DNA from: Polyporus tsugae
Lineage: Eukaryota; Basidiomycota; Agaricomycetes; Polyporales; Polyporaceae
Direction of reading: 5' to 3'
Length of the DNA: 64,000 nucleotides
NCBI GenBank assembly: GCA_024305745.1
Contig: JAHRBS010000001.1
Span: 2,852,001-2,916,000 of the forward strand
Positions 1-11,426 of the stretch are shown here, one piece after another. The notes below the pieces were generated by a model that saw only the letters and a list, made by a program, of their open reading frames with translations, made no database searches and was not told where the DNA came from. Numbering within the stretch: position 1 is the stretch's first letter; every line of letters starts with the position of its first letter. The position numbers and the translations under genes were made by a program.

Positions 1-102
1 CCTGTTATGCCCATCAATATATCTTGTTTTGCTACCACCATCTCCCCGCGCGAACATCAAGAAAATCTTCAAAGCTTCTCTGCATCCTTGGAAGTTTCGG
101 AC

Positions 103-1223
103 ATGGCTTTTATCACGATCTCCGGGTATCCGTGTTCTGGGAAGTCAAGACGTGCGGAGCAGCTGCGGGCTCGTTTAGAGACATGGTTGAAGGATCCTTC
201 ATATGAAGGTCCACAGCTGAAAATTGTTGTCGTCGGAGACGACACTCTCAATATCTCTCGAAATGTCTATAACGGTGAGCAAGTCCTTGGTTATCCTGTT
301 CAACAGAGAGCTGACGGTGTTACAGATGGACGGTCTGAAAAGCCTGCAAGAGGTGCCCTATTCACCGCAGTGCAGAGGCAGATGGGACAAGATACCATCC
401 TGATCGTCGACTCCATGAATTACATCAAGGGCTTCCGGTACCAAATGTACTGCGCCGCGAGAGAACACAAGCTGCGAGTGTGCACAGTGCGTCATATTGC
501 TGTTTCAACCCGAACTAACCCTAATCGAGCCAAGTAGGTCTTTGTCGTGGCGACACAAGACCAGTGCAAAGAGTGGAACGCCGGGCGGGAAGATGGGGGT
601 GCCTATGCACTTGAGACGTGAGTTGTATGCCGTCCAGGTTCTTGCATGCGACACTTGACGCTATCGCTCATCGCAGTCTTGAAAACCTGTTGATGCGATA
701 CGAAGAGCCATCGTCAATGGTTCGATGGGACTCCCCACTATTCACCGTCCCCTGGACGGACGATGACGTACCCATCGGGGACATCTGGAAAGCAATCACG
801 GAGGGTAACGTGAAGCCCCCGAATGCTGGAACACAAGCGGTAAACGCGCACTTTTTCGATCACGCTGTACCACGAGAGCAAGCCTGACGCTACCTGTAGG
901 TTCCTAAAGCCCCCACAGACGCACTCCGCACGCTCGAGCACGTTAGCACCACGATGGTGGCGGCGATCATGTCCGAGCAGGCTGCTGCCGGTGGTTTCGG
1001 AGGTCTTGTTATCCTGCCCCTCTCGGCAACGCTCAAGCCGAAGGTGAACCTGCCCTCCCGAAATATCACACTCTCGGAGCTGCAACGGCTCAAGCGCCAG
1101 TTCGTGACTGTGCACAAGAAGGCGATCACGCTGGGGACGACCGAGAAGGGCGCGGTGGATTGGAGCGAGGAGAGCATAGCGGACAAGTTCGCGTTGTACA
1201 TTGAGGGTAATTTGAAGCCGTAG
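103..1223 (+). CDS. KTI12: KTI12, Elongator-associated P-loop protein
   Basis: KTI12 family protein, which binds tRNA and ATP and regulates the Elongator complex in wobble-uridine modification of tRNA. The ATG at 103 is immediately followed by the P-loop motif GYPCSGKS near residue 8. The conserved blocks DSMNYIKGFRYQMYC and RYEEP also read clearly. Four exons keep the frame: 103-486, 538-617, 677-839 and 900-1223, giving 316 residues, the normal size for the family. An upstream in-frame ATG at 7 would add about 32 residues that do not look conserved, so I chose the start that places the P-loop at the N-terminus. All three introns are 50-60 nt with GT-AG ends. Confidence 0.95.
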
Positions 1224-1622
1224 GTGCATGGCGGTTCACGATCGTTCCACGATCGGCGACCTTGTTCGGCGTAACAATTAGCGTGTTCGAGAACGCGCGC
1301 CAAACCTCCTTGACCTGAGCCGGTCTGTCGGTAGTGTTGCCACTCTCTCTTCTTCCCCCAGCTCTTCTCCACCTCCGCTTTCGGACAGTTTCTGGATGGA
1401 ACAAGAGGACGCTAACGAAAAAGGGGCTGTCTGTTTTCCTCCGCGAGGGACGGCCCAGGCGCGGAGCCTGAATGTGCATGTATCATCAAGTCTCTGGGAT
1501 GTCAGAGTACTAGTGGTCGCGCTTCCTCCTCATCCTCTCGTCCAAACACTGGTACTCGCAAACTAGAACTCTCACTTCATAGCCCTCGTTGGGCAGGGAA
1601 GCACGGTCACCCCTTGGTCGCG
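1224..1622. other. intergenic, no gene seen
   Basis: About 400 bases between KTI12 and the next gene on the same strand. It should hold the KTI12 3' end and the promoter of the membrane protein. I see no conserved reading frame or RNA gene. Confidence 0.5.
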
Positions 1623-3632
1623 ATGGCGGCATTCGTGCTCATGTCCAGGAATCCCCTCGAGGCGCGAGATGAGATTCAATCCGCCGGCCATTTTCCTAGC
1701 GTCGGGAAGGAGGTCTTGAGTGCATTGGTCCATCTCCTCGGTGAGTAAAGCTTCGTCCTCAGCATGTGGAGGAAACTGACCCGTCGACAACAGGCATTTC
1801 GATCATCTCTGGCATGTTATCGAGGAAGCTCGAATGGGTGACTCGTCGTCCTTCCTGGCCGCGCCTTCTAGTCATTTTCAACCTCATCGATTCGTAAGTC
1901 GCCACCCGGGTTCGCTTCCTGTCGGACATTCTCATGATTTTGATGCGATGTCGTGCCAGATGGACATTTATATTCACAAGTACGTGTCCTGGGATCGCTC
2001 GTTTTCTTCGCTCGGGGAGGCTGACATTTTATTTTTTCCTCCCATTCAACGTGCAGTTGCCATTCTGGTACATGGCTTGGGGATGGAGCTCAGCGTTACT
2101 GTATGCACGATGGGGATTCTGAGCTGCATCATCTTCTATGGAACGTCCAAGATATTCATATATCTCTTTCTCAGTGAGTCCAATCCATTGACACATCCTC
2201 GCACCTGGTCTCACTTCGGCGTCGAACACAGCGGAGAAGGTATATGCGGTTTGGGCAACCGGTCCCATAAAGGGACGACTACACTGCAAGGTGTACCTCG
2301 CATGTTTAGCACTCGTCAGCTGCTACATTGGCGTGGGGATTTTGATGATTGTGGGTATGTGCCTACTACTGCCTGTTGAAACCTCCGTTAAACCTCCCTC
2401 CTCTAGAACGCATCGCGGTTTCCGATCACCGTGGTACATGTTATATAGGCCTGAAACGCGTCTCTTCGGTCTTTCTCTTGGGTTACGATGTGTACGTTCG
2501 CCACACTTTTCTACTCCTTAGCTGCACACCTAACACGGGTCTGGTAGGCTCGTAAACGTACTTCTCACCTCACTTTTTGTATGGCCCTTACTTCGTAAGA
2601 AGCTAACACCGGCATTAAGAGCAACAGCGATCCGCAATCTTTGGTGTGTATCCTCGCTTCGCTTCTCGTCACCAATGCACTGACGACTCCCCTCCGATAC
2701 TTCTCGCACGTTCTCTCAGGGCGGCTGGTGTTGCCCTGACCACCTCAACCGTCAACACACTCGTCCTTACCATGCTGGGTGGCACCCAGTTGGCATGGAT
2801 CTGCCTCGCCAGCTGCGGCATTGATGTGAGCGTCACCCATCTTTCTCGCGCCGGATATGCTCTGATAAATTGCCGTCCGGTTGTCCAGGTGGTTATCAAC
2901 GCTATCACGCTCACCTGGGTCACGTCCGATTTCCCGACGCGCCTGCACGACTCAGATTCAGACGATCCCAAGCCCTTCTCCGACACGCTCACGGGTTCCG
3001 GCGTCATCTGCACCGTCGACACGGACGTCGTCCCTGACCCTTCCATGTCGCCTACCGAGTCCATCGGCACCACGAACATCCCCCTGTCGTGCTTCTCGGG
3101 TGCGCCCGTGGACGTCGCGAACTTTCCGTACGCGCGCAGCCCGTGCGATAGCGCGTGCGCCAGAATGTCTCCAAGCCTCCTCCCGGAGTCCATGCTGCAC
3201 TCATATCCGTACCCCTCGAGAGATGTTGAGGATGACGGGGTGTGCGCCGGTAAGGGTAAGGGCAAGGACGAGGGTGGGGGAGGGGACACCAAACATATCT
3301 GTTCGCCGGCGTGCTCGCTGTCGTCCCTGGGGGCACCTCAGGCGAGTCTCCCTCTTCCGCCGAGGTGGCGACGGCGTGCCACCTCCCCTGTGTCGAGGCG
3401 GGACCAGCACACAGCGGTAGGTTATCCCTATTGTTTTTCGACGGGAAGGTTGTTGCTGACCTCGTGCTAGATTATGATGCCGGAGCGGACGGTGACGAAC
3501 GTGTACCCGCACGAGCAAAGACCGACGACACTCTGGCATGCGTTAGAGTTGAGCTCGTTTGGGACGACGTCATCGGGGAATCCTTCGCAGAGTGCAAAGA
3601 GTGATTGGGCCTGCGAAGGTGTATCGAGTTAA
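1623..3632 (+). CDS. orphan multi-span membrane protein (Agaricomycete family)
   Basis: Multi-exon membrane protein of a type common in Agaricomycetes and annotated only as hypothetical. Hydrophobic segments recur in the spliced reading. Family-typical stretches are FYGTSKIFIYLFLSEKVYAV (about 2140-2245), GTCYIGLKRVSSVFLLGYD (about 2435-2485), LVNVLLTSLFVWPLLRKK (about 2550-2600) and LTTSTVNTLVLTMLGGTQLAW (about 2735-2800). I place the start at 1623 because it reads openly into a donor at about 1740. The final exon, after an intron at 3417-3470, ends at a TAA at 3630-3632. The topology resembles a seven-helix receptor with a long Ser/Pro/Asp-rich cytoplasmic tail, but no ligand or G-protein link is visible. 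The first two exon junctions are uncertain; the core is secure. Confidence 0.7.
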
Positions 3633-3756
3633 CATCCGTACAGATCTCGAACGGTAGATGATGTATCTTTAGTTGTACATAGATATGTGCCACGACATAA
3701 TACCTAGGTGACATCATATTTCCAATGATATAATTCGAGGAGGGTCATTTTTCAGC

Positions 3757-3865
3757 GCCCGCCTAGCTCAATCGGATAGAGCGTCAGACTCTTACAGTTG
3801 CGGGGCTTGTGGGTCACGTGATCCCAGTGATCTGAAGGCTGCGAGTTCGACCCTCGCGGTGGGCT
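3757..3865 (+). tRNA. tRNA-Lys(CTT) with intron
   Basis: A full cloverleaf can be drawn. The acceptor stem pairs 3757-3763 with 3858-3864, with one G-U pair. The D-arm has the usual AGCTCAATCGG A-box, and the T-arm has GAGTTCGACCCTC. The anticodon CTT is at 3791-3793. A 35-nt intron (3795-3829) interrupts the anticodon loop one base after the anticodon, the canonical position. The mature length is 74 nt before CCA addition. Confidence 0.93.
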
Positions 3866-4521
3866 AGTTGATTTTTCGTCCTCCATCTCAGGCCAATGAG
3901 CTGCGACATCTTTCTCTCCATCGTTTCCAAAGGTGACTCATGTTTTGTTCAGAAACAACTACCCCACTGTTAACGTATTCGCCTGAGGATACCCAGAACC
4001 TTCATGGTTCTGATTAAGTACCTACACTGTCTTGTCCAGCAGTTGAGCACCTCACGATCGTCCTTCCACGTTTCCGCGGGGATGGTAACCTTGTGGTAAC
4101 CCAGTTCTTCCTTTGAAGCTGTGTACTGAGTACTGAGTATTGAGTGGTTGCCCCACTGAGACGTCTGATATCCCGACGTGTCTGCGAATTTGTGGAAGGC
4201 GGAAATGATTTTCCGCCTCAGAATTCAGAATGACGAGATAGTATCCGCGGTAACCGTCATCATCGGCGTGCAGGTCGTTCGAGCGTAACATTCGGACACA
4301 TATCTAATCGGCAGGTCTAGGATGTAGTTCAAGAGTCAATATTCAGAGCTGCGAATCGACTGCAGGTCTGTCGAGCCAATGTCGAGCCCTCTGCCGCGTC
4401 CTTGGACAAGTTCAGATCTAACCGTGAGCGAAGCGGTATCCCCAGTCGGAGTCCGCATTTGTGGGGTAAAGCGCCCACACGTGAGGGTGCGCCGAATGAG
4501 AAATCGCCGAATTAGTCAGAA
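3866..4521. other. intergenic with a short 7-nt tandem repeat
   Basis: No gene is recognisable here. A three-unit tandem repeat, TACTGAG-TACTGAG-TATTGAG, lies at 4124-4144. The 3' part is the promoter region of the cytochrome c peroxidase gene. Confidence 0.5.
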
Positions 4522-4532
4522 CCAATCACGTG
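4522..4532 (+). promoter_or_regulatory. CCAAT box fused to a CACGTG E-box
   Basis: CCAAT (4522-4526) runs directly into CACGTG (4527-4532), about 145 bases upstream of the cytochrome c peroxidase start. In fungi CCAAT is the HAP-complex site found on many respiratory genes, and CACGTG is bound by bHLH factors. That these sites control this gene is inference from position. Confidence 0.45.
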
Positions 4533-4672
4533 CGGTGTATTCTAATGAATTAAGCGCTCTATGTAGAGTCGCGAGCTGGAGGCCCGGCCGTCGTCGGTCC
4601 TCGTTCAGTCTCCCTCTTTTCTATCCATCCCATCCTATCACCTTCCCTTCAACACTCTACTCCTCACACACT

Positions 4673-6333
4673 ATGTCTTTCGTAGCCCTCAGAGCGTCCG
4701 CACGCCGTGCAACGGCCTCCGCGGCCCGTGCGTCGTCCCGCGTCGCAGTGCGCAACACTGCCGTCCGTCGTTACGCGACCGAGAGTGCGCCTCCCCCGAA
4801 GAGCAGTAACGTCGCTCTCTTCGGTGCCCTTGGTGCCGCCGCACTCGCTGGGGGTGCCTACTGGGTCTTCGCCTCCTCCGACTCGGCGACGGAGGCTGGC
4901 TCTAAGTCCGGTATCCATGCCGCCAACTACACCCCGACCCAGGAGGACTACCAAAAGGTCAGCGTCGTCCTGTCCTTTGTCCTTTCTCTTGCGTCCCCGT
5001 TGCGTTCTGCAGCAGGGTGGTACAGGAACGGTCGTGCTGACTGTGCGCCCCCGTAGGTGTACAACCGCGTTGCAGAAATCTTCGACCAGGCGGCTGATAA
5101 GAACTACGACGGTACGTGTCCTTCATCCCGGCGACCGGAAATTGTGAACATCGTACTCACACACCGGGCATGCTCGGTCATTGGTAGATGGCTCTTACGG
5201 CCCCATTCTCCTCCGTCTCGCCTGGCACTCATCGGGCACGTACGACAAGGACGCGAAAACTGGCGGCAGGTACGGTTGCCTCTCACGCCCGTCTCCGGCC
5301 TAGTTCTGCCTCCGCTGACATCGGTCCCGCCCCTTCCCCCTTCCACGTCCTTTCCCATTCCCCGGGAATGCATGTTGCGCCGTTCTTATCCGTCGTTCGT
5401 CGTTCCGCTGTGTGAACACGCAGCAACTACGCGACCATGCGCTTCGAGCCCGAGGCCAAGCACGGCGCGAACAACGGCCTGAACGTTGCCCGCGACCTGC
5501 TCGAGCCCATCAAGCAGGAGTTCCCCTGGATCTCTTACGGCGACCTCTGGACTTTGTCCGGTGTCGCCGCTATCCAGGAGCTCGGCGGACCCAAGATCCC
5601 ATGGCGCCCAGGACGCACTGACGGTCTCGCAGCGCAGTGCACCCCGGACGGCCGTCTCCCGGATGCCTCTCAGGGCTCCGACCACGTCCGCAACGTGAGT
5701 GTCTCCGGAAAAGTCAAACGCGTCTGAGCTTAGCTGACGTCCCCGCTTGCCGCGCAGGTCTTCTACCGCATGGGGTATGTGATGCGGGCTGTTTTCTTCC
5801 GACGACGACGTTACGGCGACGGACGCTAAATACGTTGTTTATCTGATAGCTTCAACGACCAGGAGATCGTTGCGCTCCTCGGCGGACACGCGCTCGGGCG
5901 CTGCCACAGCGACCGCTCGGGCTACGACGGCCCGTGGACGTTCTCGCCGACGAGCGTGTCGAACTCGTTCTACAAGCTGCTCCTCGAGGAGAAGTGGGTG
6001 TGGAAGAAGTGGGGTGGGCCGAAGCAGCTCGAGGACAAGAAGACGCAGAGCCTGATGATGCTCCCCGCTGACTACGTTCTCGTCCAGGACAAGAACTTCA
6101 AGAAGTGGGTCAAGGCGTACGCCGACGACGAGGAGCTCTGGTTCAAGGAGTGCGTGCGCTTTCGTTTACTGTAATTGGCACTCACCGATTGGCTGACGCG
6201 CACGTGGGAATTTGTGTTGTGCGCATACAGCTTCTCGGCGTCGGTGGCGAGGCTGTTTGAGCTGGGGGTGCCCACCCAGCAGTTCGTCAGCGCCGAGCCT
6301 TGGATCCTCAAGAACACCGATGAGAAGAACTGA
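4673..6333 (+). CDS. CCP1: mitochondrial cytochrome c peroxidase
   Basis: Haem peroxidase that reduces hydrogen peroxide using ferrocytochrome c in the mitochondrial intermembrane space. Seven exons (4673-4957, 5057-5111, 5188-5269, 5424-5694, 5758-5774, 5850-6149, 6231-6333) give 370 residues. One exon is only 17 nt long. The N-terminus is Arg/Ala-rich and is followed by a hydrophobic segment (about residues 45-63), the usual bipartite intermembrane-space signal. The distal haem motif [12 protein letters not shown] carries the catalytic Arg, Trp and His. The proximal ligand is in [11 protein letters not shown], and the radical-site Trp is in GYDGPW. The C-terminal [12 protein letters not shown] is also family-typical. 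All catalytic residues are present. Confidence 0.97.
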
Positions 6334-8436
6334 ACGCCTTGAGGGCGCGCGGGCGACGTCTTGTGTCTGGGCCGGCGGGCGTGTCGTGTCGTAGACTTAG
6401 AGCTAGAAGATAGACGTAGACGTGTCGGACGCAAGGTCTGGTCTCCCGGTTCTTGCGCACTTTCGTTCATCCCATAGATGTTCAACTGGCGATGGCGGAC
6501 AGGATAGAGAGGGATGGTGGTCATCGGTAGAGGATCGAGTGTGGGGTAATGCGGGGGTGGCAGGGAGGGGGATGGAAAGGGAAGGGGAAACGGGCGGTGC
6601 ACCTGAGTACCACGGTCTTCTATATCCATTTTGCTTTACCTATTCCTGTCAGTGTTTCCTGCTCTTTCTGCTTTGTTGGCACTTGTTGCTCCCGTTGCCG
6701 CTTCTAGCCTCTAGCAGCCGCGTTCGTGCTCTCCTGCGTACCGATTGGACTGACCAAGCTTAAAGCCCGCGGCGTGGGTGTGCAGACCGTGACGTGCCTG
6801 CTGGCTTCGGCTTCGACTTCTCGGTTCTGTCGTGCGTCGCGCAGCGGTCACACAGCGCGTCACGAGACTGAATGTGGTACTGAATGGCTGGGAGACATCA
6901 GGGGACAAGTATGACAAGAGGACGCGGTCGCTGTTTGGCGTTGGACACGGGACACCCGCGTTCGCTGCGGGTATCACCTGCACATTAGTGGACACGGCGG
7001 CGTCCAAAGTTGGCTCGCGCCTTCTCATCAGTTCAACATACGCCGTTGACGACGGCCGTCCTAGGAGCTTAGGTGAGTCGTGAATTGCTCTTTGTAGGAG
7101 CAAATCCAGCTGACAGAGCGCGTGGATAGCAGAAAACGTGAGTCCAGAGGCGCATATATGCACCCCTCGACAGCGAGGTTGCCGGTAGGACCAAGGGTGG
7201 GCAAGATGTGATACTGAGCGCAAGGCACAAGTCCCCCGTGACGGAGGACGTCGACGGATATCATCCGCTTCTGCATTTGAGCCGTCAGCGCGCGCGACAC
7301 ACACTAGGACCCGCTTGTCATCCGCGGAGGGACCACGCACCACTCAATCATGGTCTACTTAATCATGGGTACGTCCGCTTTGTATATTGTGTCCTTTGTC
7401 CATCGTCTTTCCGCACCGACTAATATTGCTGCACCTTTGACCATTGACCGTTAGGAAACTCCTCGATCTTCGAGTCCCCCTGACGACACCAAACGATACC
7501 CGTCGGTCATGGTTAACGTCGACGCATTCCTGGAGTCGTAGACTCCTCCGCTGGGGTGTGCCTTGTCCTACGTCCTTGAGTCGTTCCATCCCCTCCCCCC
7601 CCATCACTCTCACCCACGGTTTCAGAGATCCCAACAAACACGACGACGGCCTCATCGAGGACAAGGATGGCGCGCAACACAAGACTGGCGCGCAGGCACG
7701 CGCACGCTCAGTGCAGGAACACTGCCAGATGGTGCCACCGCCGATGCTACCGTCCCGCCTAATTCGATCTCCAGTATTCCCTGAGGCTTGTCTCGTCGCG
7801 ACCACCGCAATACCAAAGCACGAGGTAGTTAAACATTCCGCAGGGTGATTTATCTCTCTCAAGATCATCATGGTTTCTGCGGGCCGAACACGAGTCAAGG
7901 TGGACCACTGACACAAGTGCTCCTATCGTGCTCAGCTAGTCCTCATGCCCTTAACCCGTGCATCGAACTTCGGCATCAAGTCGCTCCGAGTCACCCGGAT
8001 CGCCACCATCCTACCACACAGCGCGCAATCACTGCTCTCGAACTGCATGCCGTGAGCGGCGCTCGGCGGCACGGCAGATGTCCGTTCTGACGAAGACAAT
8101 GGGCGCAACTGATGACGCACTTGGAAATGTTACTCCCATAGCTGTTAGCAGATGACTAGGAGCCGATTCGGAGGGAATATGTAATGTGCCCAAGAGACAC
8201 CGGAACACGATTCTGTTGGGCGGGTTACATGCAAGAAACGATGCGTCGGACCCGACCAACTCTAGAGCACGAGGCTGAGTACAAGCCGCCATACAGAGTT
8301 CGATGTGAGCTGTCAAGTACGTCTGAAACGGTAGAGATGCATCCTGGAATCGGGTGAGTGTCGCGCCAGCTGAACGCATAAATAACAAACACCCCTCCGA
8401 GATTGTTGACGTTCTTTCGCCCAGTAATCCTGCCAC
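6334..8436. other. 2.1 kb with no convincing gene
   Basis: Both strands have short open stretches but none shows family motifs or consistent splicing. One well-formed candidate intron lies at 7369-7454 (GTACGT donor, CTAAT branch-like sequence, TTAG acceptor) after a short ATG reading MVYLIMG. The spliced frame then stops within about ten codons. This may be an untranslated transcript, a decayed gene or chance. Confidence 0.4.
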
Positions 8437-10214
8437 ATGTCACAGACCGCGAGCGACCAGTGTCCAACTCCGTCCCCCACGTTTAAGGCTCAGACATATC
8501 AAAATTTCGCCCACCGGATTCGGGAGCAATTTATCATAATCAGCCTACTTGGGGGTCTGTACGGTGCGCTCCGTCCACGATCGGCGATCGGTTCAAGTTA
8601 CTGAAGTATGCCACTAGGCATGCTCACCATTCTGTCCATCATATCAGCTTACGCTCTTATACGGTGCGTCTCCTATGTACATCTTCTTTGATAGTAGCAA
8701 CATGCATATTTCGGCCCGCAGACGAAGTGGGAGGATCCAACCTACTGCGATCATCCTTTGCATCACAATCCTCGCTCTTCTCACGTCCACGACGATATAC
8801 ACGGTCATTTCTATTCTTTACTATCAATCGGACTTTCTCGGGTCCTTCCTCATTTCGGGAGAAACCCTCTGGGACTATGGGATGTTCATTGAATTCTCGG
8901 ACCCTATAATGCCCATTCTAGGCATCCCCGCGACGGAACACCTGCAAGCTTGCGCTAGTGCTGCCACACTGACCATCAATGTTCGTCTTTCCGGGTACCC
9001 CAATGTTTCGTACGTACATCCATCACACTTTATTGACTCGTCAGGCTCGCCAGGTTGCACTCGGGGACGCAATCGTATGCTGGAGGGCCTGTGTCGTATG
9101 GCACAAAAACCGTGTCGTGAGAGCTGTTTGTGGTTTATTCTTGTTGGCCACATCGAGTAAGTCCTCATGGCCAGTATCCACTTTAGATTCGAGTATTTCT
9201 CATACTTTACAATGCAGGCCTAGCAGTTGTCAACACTACTCAAACCTGTCGGCCCTCTCAGCCATTTGCTACTGCCGACGGCCCTAATTCTCTGAACTTC
9301 CCTGGAACTTTGTTTGAAGGCCTCCCTCTCGGGATTGCTGCCTGTGTGCTATCTCTCAGCACAAATCTTTTGGCAACTCTTCTTGTGGCATACAAAGCGT
9401 GGTTCGTGCTATAAATCAGGGTCGATTGGATTGATCCTCGGTATGGCTGATGTGAAATTCCATCAGGGAGTCGAGGAGGCGTCTCGGGGGATACCGTGTT
9501 GCGAAAATTGGAGGGTCTCAGGTGGAGAAACTACTTGCGCTCCTTGTGGAATCTGGGGCTATGTATTCCGCCATCTGGGTGAGTGTTCTAACTTCTTCAT
9601 TGCGCTGCCTAATCGTCACTCCGGGCAGTGTATGTGATATGAAGGAGTGTTGACCAAATACAAATAGGCAGTCGTCGTGGCTTACCAGGTCGGCGAACAC
9701 AAGTACATATACATGAACACTGTCGCTGGTTCAGTCTCCGAGTCCGCCACAGGAACCAGGTTCTTGAACCTCTTTGGTGTGATTATGAATGGGGTCCTTG
9801 TACCGGCAATTGTACGTCCAGGTCCTTCAAGCTAACGCTATATCTGACTTCAAGTACGGGTTCCCCCTGCCCCGACACCTCTTATCCCAGGCCATTTATC
9901 CGACCATCATCATCGTCCTCGTCGCACTTGATAGGTCACACATGGAGCGAGGACTAACGCAGCACCTCGAGTCGCTTCCGACCCCCAACCTTGCTCTTAC
10001 GGTCAACACGACGGCGACAATCACTCACGAGAACCACTTGTATCGGAGGTCGGAGGTGCTGGTGATCGACGGGCAAGAGTTGAGACGTGGAGATATATTG
10101 GAGTCTGGGGACGCGAGCAGGCGCACGAGCGAGGAACGGAAAGGCGAAGGATTGTCTACAGCCGAACCCCTCTGGCGGATGAGCAAGGGCTACATGGGCG
10201 AGACATGTGCATGA
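8437..10214 (+). CDS. orphan multi-span membrane protein, second type
   Basis: A second Agaricomycete-type integral membrane protein of unknown function. The first exon (8437-8563) reads into QFIIISLLGGLYG. Exon 2 (8618-8663) gives a second hydrophobic run. Later exons hold the conserved-looking GDAIVCWRACVVWHKNRVV (about 9068-9120), LGIAACVLSLSTNLLATLL (about 9330-9390), the block LLALLVESGAMYSAIW (about 9530-9580) and AIYPTIIIVLVALDRSH (about 9890-9945). The protein ends in a hydrophilic tail with many Glu and Arg residues at 10212-10214. About seven hydrophobic segments are visible, so a receptor-like topology is likely. Its sequence differs from the membrane protein at 1.6-3.6 kb. Internal exon borders between 9400 and 9550 are approximate. 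Confidence 0.8.
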
Positions 10215-11426
10215 GATACCAGTGGAATAAGAGGCAGCTGGCAGTTCCCCTCAAGTTCCCCAATCGTATCATGTCGCAGCCGCCTGGTGGCACTCTGAAC
10301 GTCGCTTGAAGGTCGTACTAGTACGCAAATTTGACGAGGTGTCTCGTCACCTCCGCCCCTTGACCAGCCTGACCATCGCCACGTCTTCCACTTCATGTAT
10401 ATATCTACGTTCCGTCCACACGCATCCCTGTCCCGATGAGGTATCCCCTTCCCACCGAACCTGCTATCGACCGAACCCATCACGCGTCCGTCGCCCCAAC
10501 AACCCTACATAAAACACATACTTCCGCTCCTACGTAATCGTTCCGGTCTTCGCGAACCTCGCGATGATCTCACCCCTCATCATGCCCGCACCGCCAGGGT
10601 ACGCACTCCCACCCAAGTACGTCCGGAAGCATCTGTCATGGCCGCGAGTCCTTGGAGCATGACATCTGCCACCGCACCCGCACAATCAGCACACGACTCT
10701 AAAAGAGAGCTGGAGGAAGAAAGGGTAAGACTCGCGTTGCGTGTCATTCGCGGTGATATTGTCGTACTCAGCGCTGCACGCATTGCCTAGAAGACGATAT
10801 GTGAGATCGGGCCGACAGGGATGGACATGCGAACACATGCGCGTGCTTTCCACGCCGAGCGCACGAGGAGACGTAACCCAAGGTTCAGGTTCGATTCGGG
10901 GGCGTGATCTGAACTCATCCTTTATACCCTCCGAACCCGGCCCCGAATAAACGTGGGTAGATTGTAGCTGGACATAGACATTGTTAGCGTTCGCATGCAC
11001 ACTTCGGACATAGCATGATCGCACCTTTTTTTCACTACCTTCAGTCTTCCAACAACTTCAATCGGCCACAGTGGCACGCACTGAGAGTGCAGAGGTTCGA
11101 AACGCCGTAGATATGGCAGGTGGTACAAACTGTACAGAACTTTGCTATAAATACAAAATGCGTAGGTCATAAAATGCAGCGGACAGTAGCAGTGGCAGAC
11201 GGAGGGGTGGCGGGTGGGTATATATGGTCATACAGATATCGTGTCCATCGGAAGCTCGAAAGGGCAAAAGCCCGTGCTCCAATCGAATAGCGTTTCTGGG
11301 AAAGTGAAACCGAATTCTTTTCGCTACAGCAGTCCCGCCGGAGCGCTCTCCAGCACGCCGGACGAGGAGGGTGTAGCAGGGTGTATCATGTCAGAGAGAA
11401 CCATCGAGACTTCGCGTAGAAGATGC
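10215..11426. other. intergenic, no confident gene
   Basis: Convergent spacer between the membrane protein and the kinase gene. On the minus strand a Gly/Ala-rich frame near 10570-10780 looks mildly coding, but it has no recognisable family and no clear start, so I do not call it. Confidence 0.4.
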
